Source of the DNA: JBFWNG01 sp050251195
GTDB taxonomy: Bacteria; Bdellovibrionota_B; Oligoflexia; Oligoflexales; Oligoflexaceae
Reading direction: 5' to 3'
Length of the DNA stretch: 64,000 nt
Assembly: GCA_050251195.1 (NCBI GenBank)
Contig: JBFWNG010000003.1
Location: forward strand, 372,001 to 436,000
The notes under the pieces were generated by a model. The model saw only the letters and a list, made by a program, of their open reading frames with translations, was not told the origin of the DNA and ran no database searches. Positions 41,618 through 50,327 of this stretch are shown in pieces. How positions within the stretch are numbered: the first letter of the stretch is position 1; the number at the start of each line of letters is the position of its first letter. Position numbers and translations under genes: made by a program.

Positions 41618-44600
41618 TCAGGTTTTATTGATGCCTATAGTAACATCATTGCCGTCAACATTAAAAGACTCTCTGAATGCGCCAGGAGTTGCTTTTATAG
41701 CCTCTAAGGTAGCCTTGGAAGCCAGAACTTCGTTCTGTATGTATGTCTGGTGCGTTTTGAACGCCTTTTCAATATCAGCGCTACCCGCCAAAACAAGATT
41801 GATGCGGTCGGTGACATTGAGACCACTGTCCTTGCGCAGCTTTTGAACTCGATTGACTATTTCGCGGGCGAGTCCCTCGAGAATAAGGTCCTCTGTTAAC
41901 TTCGTGTCAAGAAGAACGGTCACTCCCATAGCCGTAGCTATCAGTTGCTCGCCCTTCGGTAGCCTTTCGATCAGGAGGTCGTCTTTCTCAATTTGAAACT
42001 CTCCCAGTTGCGCTGACCCTTTGGCCTCCACCTGGTTGATGATTTTGGCAACCTTTTCCGGCACGGCATTAACGGCCTCCAAGGCGGTCCGGAAATTACC
42101 TAATTCCTTTCCGAGCTTCTTACCCAGGGTTTTAAGATTGGGCTTCGCGGAAAAGTTCACGTACTTTGTTTCTTCGGACGTGAATCCCACTTTTTTCACA
42201 TTGAGCTCTTGTTTCAAGAGGTCCATCGACTCTTCGATGGATCGCCTATCTTCGGGATTGCTCGTGATGATCAAGATTTCGGAGAGCACTTGCCGGGTTC
42301 TGATTTGATGCTTCGCACGCAAGCTCCTGCCCAACTCCGTAACGTTTCGAATCAAGCTCATCTCCCGCTCCAGGTCGGAGTCGATAAGAGTGGCGCTCAC
42401 CGCAGGAAAATCGCTTACGTGGACCGAATCCTTGTCGATGCCTATCTCGGCCGTAAGACCTTGAAATATTGCCTCGGACATATAAGGTGCAAATGGCGCC
42501 AGAGCTTTGCAGAAGCCCACGAGCACGGAATAAAGGGTTTCATACGCCTGGCGGGTGTCCTCCGTCATTGTTCCTTCACCGCCCCAAAATCGGCGACGAT
42601 TCAGCCGAATGTACCAGTTGGTGAGGTCTTCAATAAACCCAACAAGGATCGGGGGGACGTTATAGAGTTGATACTCTTGCATTTGCGCGTCGATGTCCCG
42701 CACGGTCGAATAAAATCGGGAAACGATCCATCGGTCCAACTTTGATTTAAGATTCGACGGCGGTCCAGAGATGAGCTGCTCATGCGGATCCCATTTATCC
42801 GCTTCCGCATAGGTTGTGAGAAAACTGTATGCATTCCAAAGCGGCAATAAAACCGCGCGCGTTGTGTCCTTCACGCCGTTGTTGGCAAACCGAAGATCTT
42901 CTCCACGGAGAATCGCCGAACCAATCATATACAGACGTACACTATCGGCGCCAAGTTCATCCATGAGTTCGTCGGGAGGTGTGTAATTCTTCCATCTCTT
43001 AGACATTTTCCTGCCGTCTTCGGCAAGGACGAGGCCGTTAACAATAACGTTCTTGAACGCCGGCTTATCAAACAAAGCGGTGCTCAAAACGCTCAAGGTG
43101 TAAAACCATCCCCGCGTTTGATCGAGCCCTTCGGCGATGAAGTCAGCAGGAAATGCCGCTTGAAATCGCTCCTTGTTTTCAAATGGGTAATGCAATTGTG
43201 CGTAAGGCATCGACCCCGACTCAAACCAGCAGTCAAAAACTTCGGGTATACGTTTCATCTTTGCTTGGCATTTTTCGCAAGCGAAAGTTATTTCGTCTAT
43301 AAAATCTTTGTGAAGATCGTCTACCTTCTTGCCTGAGAGCTTTTCCAGTTCGGCGGCCGACCCTAAGCAAACGCGATGCGTAGAATCTTTTTCGCACGTC
43401 CAGATAGGCAACGGCGTTCCCCAGAACCTATTACGTCCTATTGCCCAATCTCGTGCGTTCTCGAGCCACTTGCCCATTCGTCCGTCACGGAGATGCTCTG
43501 GCACCCACCGGATCTTTTGATTGTTTTCGACAAGTTCGCCTTTGATTTTTTCTACCGAGACATACCAAGCCGGGATGGCGCGATAGATTAGCGGCGTATC
43601 CGTCCGATCACAGAATGGATAGCTGTGAACAATCGTGTCGTGTTTGAAGATCAGCCCTCTATCCTTCAAAGCCTTAATAATGTCCTTGTCCGCATCTTTA
43701 ACGAACTGTCCAGCATATTCCTTGATAGAACTCAGGAAGCAGCCTTCTTCGTCGAGGGAATCGACAAAGGCAATGCCTGCCTTTTGACAGATATTAAAGT
43801 CTTCTTCGCCGTAGCAAGGGGCTGTGTGCACAATCCCTGTTCCGTCATCCATACTGACGTGTTCGCCGGGGAGCACAACAAACGAATCCGTTCTGTTTGC
43901 GTAATAGGGAAACAGCGGTTCGTATCGGCGACCGATTAAAGTCGATGGCTCAATCGTTGTGACCGAATCGAAATGCTCTTCTTTGCCTTTCTTGGGATAA
44001 AGATCCTTTAGTCTTTCCTTAGCCACGATGTAATATTCGTTTGACTTGATATCGCGGAATTTGACGTAGGGTTCCTTAGGGTGTATCGCCAGCGCTTGGT
44101 TGGAGATAAGCGTCCACGGCGTGGTCGTCCAAGCAAGCATGAAGAGGTCCTCGTCTTTTAACTTGAACTTCACCGTCAGCGCGGGATCTTGCACATCCTT
44201 ATAATTTTGGTTCGCCTCAAAGTTGGAGAGAACAGCGGTTATCCGGGGCGAATAAGGAACGACTTTGTGGCCTTGGTAAACAAAATCTTTCTTGTAAAGT
44301 TCACTGAAGACCCACCAAACCGATTCCATGAACGACTTATCCATCGTTCGATACTGGTTGTCCCAATCCACCCAGCGACCTAAGCGGGTGATGGTCTCTT
44401 GCCATTTTTCCGCATAGAACAAAACCGACTCGCGGCAGTGTTGGTTGAACGTCTTCACTCCGAGCTTAAGAATATCTTTGCGCCCCTTTAGTCCGAGGCT
44501 CTTTTCGACTTCATATTCCACCGGCAGACCATGGCAATCCCAGCCAAAACGCCGATCGACGAAGTATCCCTTCATGGTCCAAAACCTGGGGACGATGTCT

Positions 44601-44791
44601 TTTACGGTGTTGGCCAAGAGGTGGCCGTAATGCGGCAAACCGTTGGCAAAAGGAGGTCCGTCATAAAAAGAGTATTCTTTTCGCGACCTTCGGTTCTCAA
44701 GAGACTTACGAAAGCTGTCTGCCTTCTTCCAGTACTTGAGTACATTCCGTTCCATTTCCGGTAAATTCACCGCAGAGTTTGCAGATTTCAA
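41618..44791 (-). CDS. ileS: Isoleucyl-tRNA synthetase, eukaryotic-like type
   Basis: Charges tRNA-Ile. I place the start at the TTG at 44791 (1057 residues, MKSANSAVNLPEMERNVLKY), which has AGGG 8 bases upstream and matches family starts; an in-frame upstream start at 44941 would add 50 unrelated residues. Class I motifs are DGPPFANGLPHYGHLLANTV (HYGH) and RKMSKRWKNYTPPDELMDEL (KMSKR). The long C-terminus and these motifs match the IleS2/eukaryotic cytosolic type, which in characterised bacteria is insensitive to mupirocin. The editing domain has FMLAWTTTPWTLISN. It heads an operon with the aminopeptidase-like gene, mgtE and the lipoate ligase. Confidence 0.93.
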   Translation of the reverse strand: MKSANSAVNLPEMERNVLKYWKKADSFRKSLENRRSRKEYSFYDGPPFANGLPHYGHLLANTVKDIVPRFWTMKGYFVDRRFGWDCHGLPVEYEVEKSLGLKGRKDILKLGVKTFNQHCRESVLFYAEKWQETITRLGRWVDWDNQYRTMDKSFMESVWWVFSELYKKDFVYQGHKVVPYSPRITAVLSNFEANQNYKDVQDPALTVKFKLKDEDLFMLAWTTTPWTLISNQALAIHPKEPYVKFRDIKSNEYYIVAKERLKDLYPKKGKEEHFDSVTTIEPSTLIGRRYEPLFPYYANRTDSFVVLPGEHVSMDDGTGIVHTAPCYGEEDFNICQKAGIAFVDSLDEEGCFLSSIKEYAGQFVKDADKDIIKALKDRGLIFKHDTIVHSYPFCDRTDTPLIYRAIPAWYVSVEKIKGELVENNQKIRWVPEHLRDGRMGKWLENARDWAIGRNRFWGTPLPIWTCEKDSTHRVCLGSAAELEKLSGKKVDDLHKDFIDEITFACEKCQAKMKRIPEVFDCWFESGSMPYAQLHYPFENKERFQAAFPADFIAEGLDQTRGWFYTLSVLSTALFDKPAFKNVIVNGLVLAEDGRKMSKRWKNYTPPDELMDELGADSVRLYMIGSAILRGEDLRFANNGVKDTTRAVLLPLWNAYSFLTTYAEADKWDPHEQLISGPPSNLKSKLDRWIVSRFYSTVRDIDAQMQEYQLYNVPPILVGFIEDLTNWYIRLNRRRFWGGEGTMTEDTRQAYETLYSVLVGFCKALAPFAPYMSEAIFQGLTAEIGIDKDSVHVSDFPAVSATLIDSDLEREMSLIRNVTELGRSLRAKHQIRTRQVLSEILIITSNPEDRRSIEESMDLLKQELNVKKVGFTSEETKYVNFSAKPNLKTLGKKLGKELGNFRTALEAVNAVPEKVAKIINQVEAKGSAQLGEFQIEKDDLLIERLPKGEQLIATAMGVTVLLDTKLTEDLILEGLAREIVNRVQKLRKDSGLNVTDRINLVLAGSADIEKAFKTHQTYIQNEVLASKATLEAIKATPGAFRESFNVDGNDVTIGINKT

Positions 44792-45055
44792 CGATTTTTC
44801 CCTATCTGGTGCTAATAAAGGCCTACCTAAAATACGAGAATCGCGGATACTGGTCAAACCCAATACCTCAATTATTGACCAGTTTTTAGGCGATTTTCCG
44901 GTCTTCTGTAAAATATCTTTACCCCCTGTTGCCAAACACACCCTCGAGTTATTAATAATTTCAGACAGTTACATCCATGTTTTGGGCCCGTTTCGTGGCC
45001 TGGATATTGCTCATGGTCGTTCGAGTGGTTGGGATTTTTTTGTGGTGAGAACGTT

Positions 45056-46327
45056 GTGTTTAAAATAGTGCAATACATAGTCGTGTGGCTTCTGTTGGCT
45101 GCAACAGGAACCGTTCGTGCCCAGTCTCGGCTTGGGCAGAAAGCGCAAAGGCTTGAAGCAGTGTCGCGAAGCGCGACCGTGCACGATTCCGCCTTGCGTT
45201 TCGAATACAATAACACCGCGGTGCACGAACCCGTGGCAACTCAACATTTCCTCAGAGATAATGCTTTAAGTTTTCTCAAAAGGACCGGCGGCAATAATAC
45301 GGCGCGATCCGGGCTCAACAAGACTTTTACCACGTATTATAGACAACCTACTTTTGAAGACCGCATCTTCCGCGCTCGCGGGTTAGAATCCCGCCTGGAT
45401 TCTACCAATGCGCGAGTCGCCGTCACGAGCTCTTTGAGCACCGGGGCAAAAAAGGAATTTGAAAAAAGTATTTCGGTGCTTAATGAATTTAAGGCTGGCG
45501 TCAACTTCAACCTAGATCTCTCAAATCCCTTCGGATCGGGGAACACGGGGCCAAAGGACACCATACGCTACGGGACTGTTATCAACGATATTGATATCGT
45601 CGATAACTTTGAGCCCTCCATGGACTCTCAATATTTCCTAGCTGCAGCGTCTGCGCCGGGAGCTATTTCAGACGAAGAGTTGGCTTTTATGCAACCTGCG
45701 CAAGTCCAATGGTCGGTGGGACAAATATCAAAAGGGTCGCAAGAGAGAATTCGAACCTATATCGATCCCTATTCGTACGAACCGCCGCCATTCCACGTTT
45801 ATTACACGGATCAAGTGTTGGATCCGAAAATCGATTTTGGAATCAAACCTGTGGAGGCCGACTTAGGCAATCTAGACGAGGACAAAGGACCTCAAGCCGA
45901 CGTCATCCTGCGGCAAAAATCGGAATTTTATCTGTTGAAATACCGAACGCCGACCGGTTTGTTTAAAGATCCGAGCGCAACAAAGGAAGCGGAAAAGAAA
46001 AAAACCGCAGCGGACCGGAACGGAATTTTTGAGCACAATTTCCATCTTTATCTCTATGAAAATAAAGATCATCAATTCCGCCTTGGCTTAGAAACTCGTA
46101 TGAATCAAGACTTTGCCCCCTTGGTCACGAGCTCGCGAGCGTCTTACAGACGAACCGCCTTAATGACGTCTTACGATCATCAGCAGCGTATGTTTGCAAG
46201 AGGCGTGGGTCATGCTTGGGATCGGTTCTTGGTTATCTTAGCTTATGGCGGTTGGGTTGGGGATACGTCCACGTTTAACGAATTCAAATCCCAACGCTAT
46301 TTTACGGGCGTGGTTGGGTCGTTTTAG
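45056..46327 (+). CDS. Hypothetical exported protein
   Basis: Unknown 423-residue protein. The GTG at 45056 gives a signal peptide (FKIVQYIVVWLLLAATGTVRAQS) with cleavage after RAQ, and has GGTGAG about 7 bases upstream; an earlier TTG at 45029 would spoil the signal. The mature part has alternating strands near the C-terminus (FEHNFHLYLYENKDHQFRLG and FLVILAYGGWVGD) that could be part of an outer-membrane beta-barrel or a large periplasmic domain. No motif is recognised. It ends convergent with glpD, sharing the four bases TTAG. Confidence 0.7.
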   Translation: MFKIVQYIVVWLLLAATGTVRAQSRLGQKAQRLEAVSRSATVHDSALRFEYNNTAVHEPVATQHFLRDNALSFLKRTGGNNTARSGLNKTFTTYYRQPTFEDRIFRARGLESRLDSTNARVAVTSSLSTGAKKEFEKSISVLNEFKAGVNFNLDLSNPFGSGNTGPKDTIRYGTVINDIDIVDNFEPSMDSQYFLAAASAPGAISDEELAFMQPAQVQWSVGQISKGSQERIRTYIDPYSYEPPPFHVYYTDQVLDPKIDFGIKPVEADLGNLDEDKGPQADVILRQKSEFYLLKYRTPTGLFKDPSATKEAEKKKTAADRNGIFEHNFHLYLYENKDHQFRLGLETRMNQDFAPLVTSSRASYRRTALMTSYDHQQRMFARGVGHAWDRFLVILAYGGWVGDTSTFNEFKSQRYFTGVVGSF

Positions 46328-47601
46328 CTCGCCGCCGACGACCTCATTATCGCCGCAAATCTTTCCACAACGTCAGTCTTGCGACTTTTACCCGCATCGG
46401 GCTTTTTCCAAAAATTAGGATCGTCCGTTTTACTCTCCCTCTTCTCGCCAAAGTCCGACATAACTATGTCTCCGACTTTCTTTGCCAAACTTCGGTAGGT
46501 CGTCAACTTGCCGCCATATATGGTAAGGAGAAAACCTCGCTCCGATTTATGGATACCAAGTTCTGCAGAACGCGACAGGCCAGAAAGCGATTTCTTTGCC
46601 TGTACGGGCAGCCATCTCAAACCACTGAACGTGGTCAAGATTTCGTTTGGGTGTAAGCGCACATTGAAAAACTGATTTACGGAATCGAGAAGGTGCTTCA
46701 CCGTTTCCTCGCGCACTCTCAGGGCATCGGGAGAACCGGCGAAGAGATCCTCAGTCGTTCCAATAAGCGTTAGGCCCTGCCAAGGTAGGACAAAGAAGAT
46801 ACGTTTCGATCCGGGCAGTTGAAATAAAACGCCGCTTTTAAATCCAAGATCTTTGACGAGGAGATGGACCCCCTCATTATTTAAGCCGAGAATCTTCGGC
46901 TCGATGCCGCTCGTATTTAAGAAAATATTTGACCAAGGCCCCAATGCATTGATGACGTAGAGCGCGCTTATCTTTTTGACCTCGCCCCTTGCCGTGCGAA
47001 CCAAAACTTCCCACCCGTCGTCCGTCGGCTTTACCGACTCGGCATGACAATTTTCCGAGATTTGACCGCCCAAAATCGCCGCCGATTCTGCAACCCGGGT
47101 TACCAAGGCCAAATCATCCGTTTGCCCGTCCCAAAAAGAAAACACCTTTTTTATATTGTCCGTTCGCACCATAGGCGCAAGGTGGGAGAATTCTTTTGCG
47201 GAAATCACTTCGTGCTTCCTGAAGGCCGCCTTCCCAGCAAGAAAATCGTAGAGTGTGAGCCCGATCTTCAAGAACTGCGGAGGCATGCCGTGATTTCGGA
47301 ACGCCGGGAGCATCATCCTTATGGGGTGCACCAAATCCGGCGCAAGCTGCATAAGCAGTCCACGCTCGCTTAACGCCTCTTTCACAAGATCGAAATCGAA
47401 GGGATTCTTGAGATAGCGGAGTCCGCCGTGAATGAGTTTCGTCGATCTAGAACTTGTCCCGGAGCCCAGTTGGTTTTTTTCGACAAGATGGATGTCCTTC
47501 CAACCTCGGCTCGCCAGATCGTGAAGAATCCCTACACCGTGGATGCCTCCCCCCAGCACCAAAGCTCTTACTCTTGACGGCAGCTTTTCATTAGAGCGCA
47601 T
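46324..47601 (-). CDS. glpD: Glycerol-3-phosphate dehydrogenase (FAD), short form
   Basis: Oxidises sn-glycerol 3-phosphate to dihydroxyacetone phosphate and passes electrons to quinone. The 425 residues contain the FAD motif VLGGGIHGVGILHDLASRGW, the family signature GSGTSSRSTKLIHGGLRYL, and the substrate-site GGKLTTYRSLA near 371. Characterised GlpD is about 500-540 residues; here the C-terminal cap domain is almost absent, replaced by about 50 residues (KRESKTDDPNFWKKPDAGKS). No frameshift is evident, since the downstream sequence is another gene. No glpF or glpK is near. Confidence 0.86.
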   Translation of the reverse strand: MRSNEKLPSRVRALVLGGGIHGVGILHDLASRGWKDIHLVEKNQLGSGTSSRSTKLIHGGLRYLKNPFDFDLVKEALSERGLLMQLAPDLVHPIRMMLPAFRNHGMPPQFLKIGLTLYDFLAGKAAFRKHEVISAKEFSHLAPMVRTDNIKKVFSFWDGQTDDLALVTRVAESAAILGGQISENCHAESVKPTDDGWEVLVRTARGEVKKISALYVINALGPWSNIFLNTSGIEPKILGLNNEGVHLLVKDLGFKSGVLFQLPGSKRIFFVLPWQGLTLIGTTEDLFAGSPDALRVREETVKHLLDSVNQFFNVRLHPNEILTTFSGLRWLPVQAKKSLSGLSRSAELGIHKSERGFLLTIYGGKLTTYRSLAKKVGDIVMSDFGEKRESKTDDPNFWKKPDAGKSRKTDVVERFAAIMRSSAAS

Positions 47602-47624
47602 CTTGACGACCGAATTATAAAACG

Positions 47625-47654
47625 TGGACGCTATTACTTTCTTTAGCTTATAAT
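47625..47654 (+). promoter_or_regulatory. Candidate promoter of the PilZ gene
   Basis: TGGACG (47625-47630) and TATAAT (47649-47654) are 18 bp apart, ending 35 bases before the PilZ ATG. The -10 is consensus. The -35 resembles those at 27870 and 30925. Confidence 0.5.
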
Positions 47655-47689
47655 AACACTATTATTGCCAAAAATATGCGGGAAGAAAC

Positions 47690-48064
47690 ATGAATTCAAA
47701 TGATTCGAAGAAGATCAGTCCACGGCAGGAACGCATTATTTCCCATGCTCTCGTTGAAGTCCGAAAATACCGCTTTCTCCCGTTCTCTTGCTACAGCGCC
47801 GTGCTCTTGGACATCAGTCTGAACGGATTCAAGTTAGAATTTACTTCCGAAGTCACTCTGTCGCCGAGTCGGCAGTACTGGCTCAGTATTCCGCTGTCCC
47901 CGCTTGGCATCTATGCGCCCAAAAAACTTCTCTGTAAATGTGAGTGCCGATGGTTCGACGGAAAACGTTATCGAATCGGAGGTGTTTTCTTGAATTTGAC
48001 AAAAACCCAAAAAATGATCGTAGAACAAGCAATAGAAAGTCTTAAAAGCAGAAAATCGATTTAG
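47690..48064 (+). CDS. PilZ-domain protein
   Basis: A 124-residue single-domain protein with PilZ features: an N-terminal RQERIISHALVEVRKYR in place of the RxxxR loop, the DISLNGFKLEF (D/N-x-S-x-x-G) motif near residue 44, and the closing RYRIGGVFLNL strand. PilZ domains bind cyclic di-GMP; the RxxxR is only partly kept, so binding is not certain. It is divergent from glpD, and its stop shares TTAG with the convergent large lipoprotein gene. The HD-GYP protein at 54981 would degrade the same messenger. Confidence 0.75.
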   Translation: MNSNDSKKISPRQERIISHALVEVRKYRFLPFSCYSAVLLDISLNGFKLEFTSEVTLSPSRQYWLSIPLSPLGIYAPKKLLCKCECRWFDGKRYRIGGVFLNLTKTQKMIVEQAIESLKSRKSI

Positions 48065-50136
48065 ATTGTAATCACTGGCTTAAACCATATCGTGTCGTCG
48101 CAAAACTTCGCTTTGCCTTTATCCAGAATAAATGTCTCCAGTTTGAAAGTCACATTCTCGGGATCGGTCAGGTCGTGCGGAACCTTGGTGAGCTGTTCTG
48201 GGGTCACCAAGAATTCGCCGGCGCCGTGACTATATTTCCAGGGTGTTCGGGTTCGCGATATTGTCTTGCCGTTATATTGTATCGAGTAGCCTTGTCCGTC
48301 CGGATCGGTCAGAAGTAGGTAAGACCTCTTCTCTTTTCTGAAGTCGATGGCGACTCGCCAGCCGAGGAAATCCGATTTGTTTTTCTTCGTGCGAGCGCCA
48401 ATGGCGAGTTTTTCTGCCTTGCTTAACCCTGCAAACGATTCAATATCGCCCTCGGCTCCACATTGAGTCCCTGTAGGATCCTCATCCTTTGAAATCCTGT
48501 TGGGAATGAGGTCAAGCCATTCGTTTATGATTCCGTCGATGGAAATAAAACGTGGCTTCGTGATGGGCTGTAGATGGTATTCACTGTAGACGACTTCCGT
48601 CAAATCCGACCACCCGTCAAAATTGGAATCGACGTCGTTGGCTTTGGTCCCAACTTTTCGTTCGACCAACAGGGGTAAGCCGTCGTGATCCGTATCCTGA
48701 AAAACTTCCGGCCTGAATTCCTGATCATAGGGCCCGGCTTCGACCCATCCTCGCCAAAGGCGGTCCACTACAGCCGGGTCCGGAACAACCTGCTCAAGAG
48801 CAGCTCGAAAGGATTGCGCCGAAAAACCTCTCGACTCAGACCAAGCATTGAAAATGTCAGTATGAGGAAAAGTGAAACTCATCATGTAACCAAAGGCTGC
48901 CGACTTCTCCGGTCCGACGTCATTGCCGGCGGGATCCGCTATAGCAAGAAAGTCCTGAGAGGCAGAATGCATCTTGGTCAGGAAAAAGTTAATTCCCAAC
49001 TGTTGTTCAACTATCTTTCTCGTCAGGACCACAGCCAGCGCATCGGCAAAAACAGGATCGTGCCTAAAGCCGTTTGCCATGATAAATAGGCTGGCCTGAA
49101 GGTCTATGAGACGAGAAAAGATTGCTCTTTCGGCGTAGCCGCCCTGATTGAGATTCTGCATATCACCTTCTGACACATTCGCGGCAGTGTCGCGGTCGTA
49201 TACCGACAAAGAACCATAATCTAAGGGCGGGTGAAGAACAGGTTTCTTCGTCAACAAGAGGCTTGCCTGATGGAGATCCGAAGAGCTCTCTCTGAAGCCT
49301 TTCAACATAAGAGACGCTGACTTTCTGAAAATATTGACAACAGAGCCCACCGCTCCGGGGTTCAAACCGCTTTCAACGATGTGCGTCAGGACGTACGGCG
49401 ACCCTTTAGCAAGAATACATTGGCGCAGGCTGAACCTTTGCGAAGTATGGAACGGGCTAAGGAAATATTGAATACCAACAGTGTCCAGGTCTTCTCCGGC
49501 AGGATCCTGAAATATCGGTTTCATCCACCAAACATCGTGAGCTAGAACTTCTCCGATCAGCAAACTGGAAAGTCTAAGTTCAATAAAACCCTGGTTAGAC
49601 CTGACGGTCGCCATGTCGCCATCGAGAACCTTCCACTCCGGACCTGTCTTCAGATAAATTTGGTTTTGAGTAATTTTCAACTGCCTCAACTGCATTTGTT
49701 GCAGCGAGTCTCCCGTTTCGGAAAAAACTCCAAATTGAAGGAAAATGTTAGCGGTTTCTGGCGAAAAGTCTCCGGTTATAGCACCGACAAGATCCCTGCC
49801 TTGCGTCGCGAAATAAAGGTTGGCGACATCCCAGGCCCGGTCGCCGCCGGCATCTTCTATCACCGGCGCAATGTTGGCCCAATCGCTGTTGTTGCCGTCA
49901 ACGACCACGATGTCCCCGACCGGCAAGCTGAGATTTCTTTCTTTATAACACTGGCTCTCCGGCGTCGTACCGCCGTCCAGAGCGAGAAAGTCTAACGCCG
50001 TTACGTCGTCCGTCTTCTCTTTTTCTTCTCGTTGAACGTCTTCTGAACGCGGCGAAGTGTCGGAACGCTCTCCCGGCAACGAACACGATGCGGCGAAAAC
50101 ACAAAATAGCGCTGCGAGACGAAACTCTCTATTCAT
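48061..50136 (-). CDS. Large lipoprotein with two CBM9-like modules and a TSP3-like segment
   Basis: A 691-residue protein I do not recognise as a whole. It starts with a signal and lipobox (LAALFCVFAASC). Near residue 78 lies VVDGNNSDWANIAPVIEDAG and near 545 SIDGIINEWLDLIPNRISKD. Both have the DG-x-DW-x-P-x-D opening seen in CBM9/DOMON-like beta-sandwich modules. Between them is an alpha-rich region (about 250-500), then a calcium-type thrombospondin-3-like segment (DTDHDGLPLLVERKVGTKAN, DVDSNFDGWSDLTEVVY). The mix suggests a surface sugar-binding or scaffold protein. No protease motif is visible in the middle region. Confidence 0.75.
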   Translation of the reverse strand: MNREFRLAALFCVFAASCSLPGERSDTSPRSEDVQREEKEKTDDVTALDFLALDGGTTPESQCYKERNLSLPVGDIVVVDGNNSDWANIAPVIEDAGGDRAWDVANLYFATQGRDLVGAITGDFSPETANIFLQFGVFSETGDSLQQMQLRQLKITQNQIYLKTGPEWKVLDGDMATVRSNQGFIELRLSSLLIGEVLAHDVWWMKPIFQDPAGEDLDTVGIQYFLSPFHTSQRFSLRQCILAKGSPYVLTHIVESGLNPGAVGSVVNIFRKSASLMLKGFRESSSDLHQASLLLTKKPVLHPPLDYGSLSVYDRDTAANVSEGDMQNLNQGGYAERAIFSRLIDLQASLFIMANGFRHDPVFADALAVVLTRKIVEQQLGINFFLTKMHSASQDFLAIADPAGNDVGPEKSAAFGYMMSFTFPHTDIFNAWSESRGFSAQSFRAALEQVVPDPAVVDRLWRGWVEAGPYDQEFRPEVFQDTDHDGLPLLVERKVGTKANDVDSNFDGWSDLTEVVYSEYHLQPITKPRFISIDGIINEWLDLIPNRISKDEDPTGTQCGAEGDIESFAGLSKAEKLAIGARTKKNKSDFLGWRVAIDFRKEKRSYLLLTDPDGQGYSIQYNGKTISRTRTPWKYSHGAGEFLVTPEQLTKVPHDLTDPENVTFKLETFILDKGKAKFCDDTIWFKPVITI

Positions 50137-50327
50137 GACATGGATCTCTTCGCTTTAAATTCTTTTAAAGAACGATACTGAGTCGTGGCCGGATATGTTA
50201 ATATTTCACTAACCATTATTTCACCGGATCAGCATTAAGACAACTTGCCGAGGGGCGCCAAAGTACTTCAGGTTGGTGTCATTTTTGAGAATTCCTGAAT
50301 ATCTTGGCGTTTTGCAAACGAGGGCAT

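Noticed and set aside
44792..45055. T-box leader for ileS
   Set aside because: I see no AGGGTGGTACCGCG-like T-box sequence or terminator hairpin on the minus strand.
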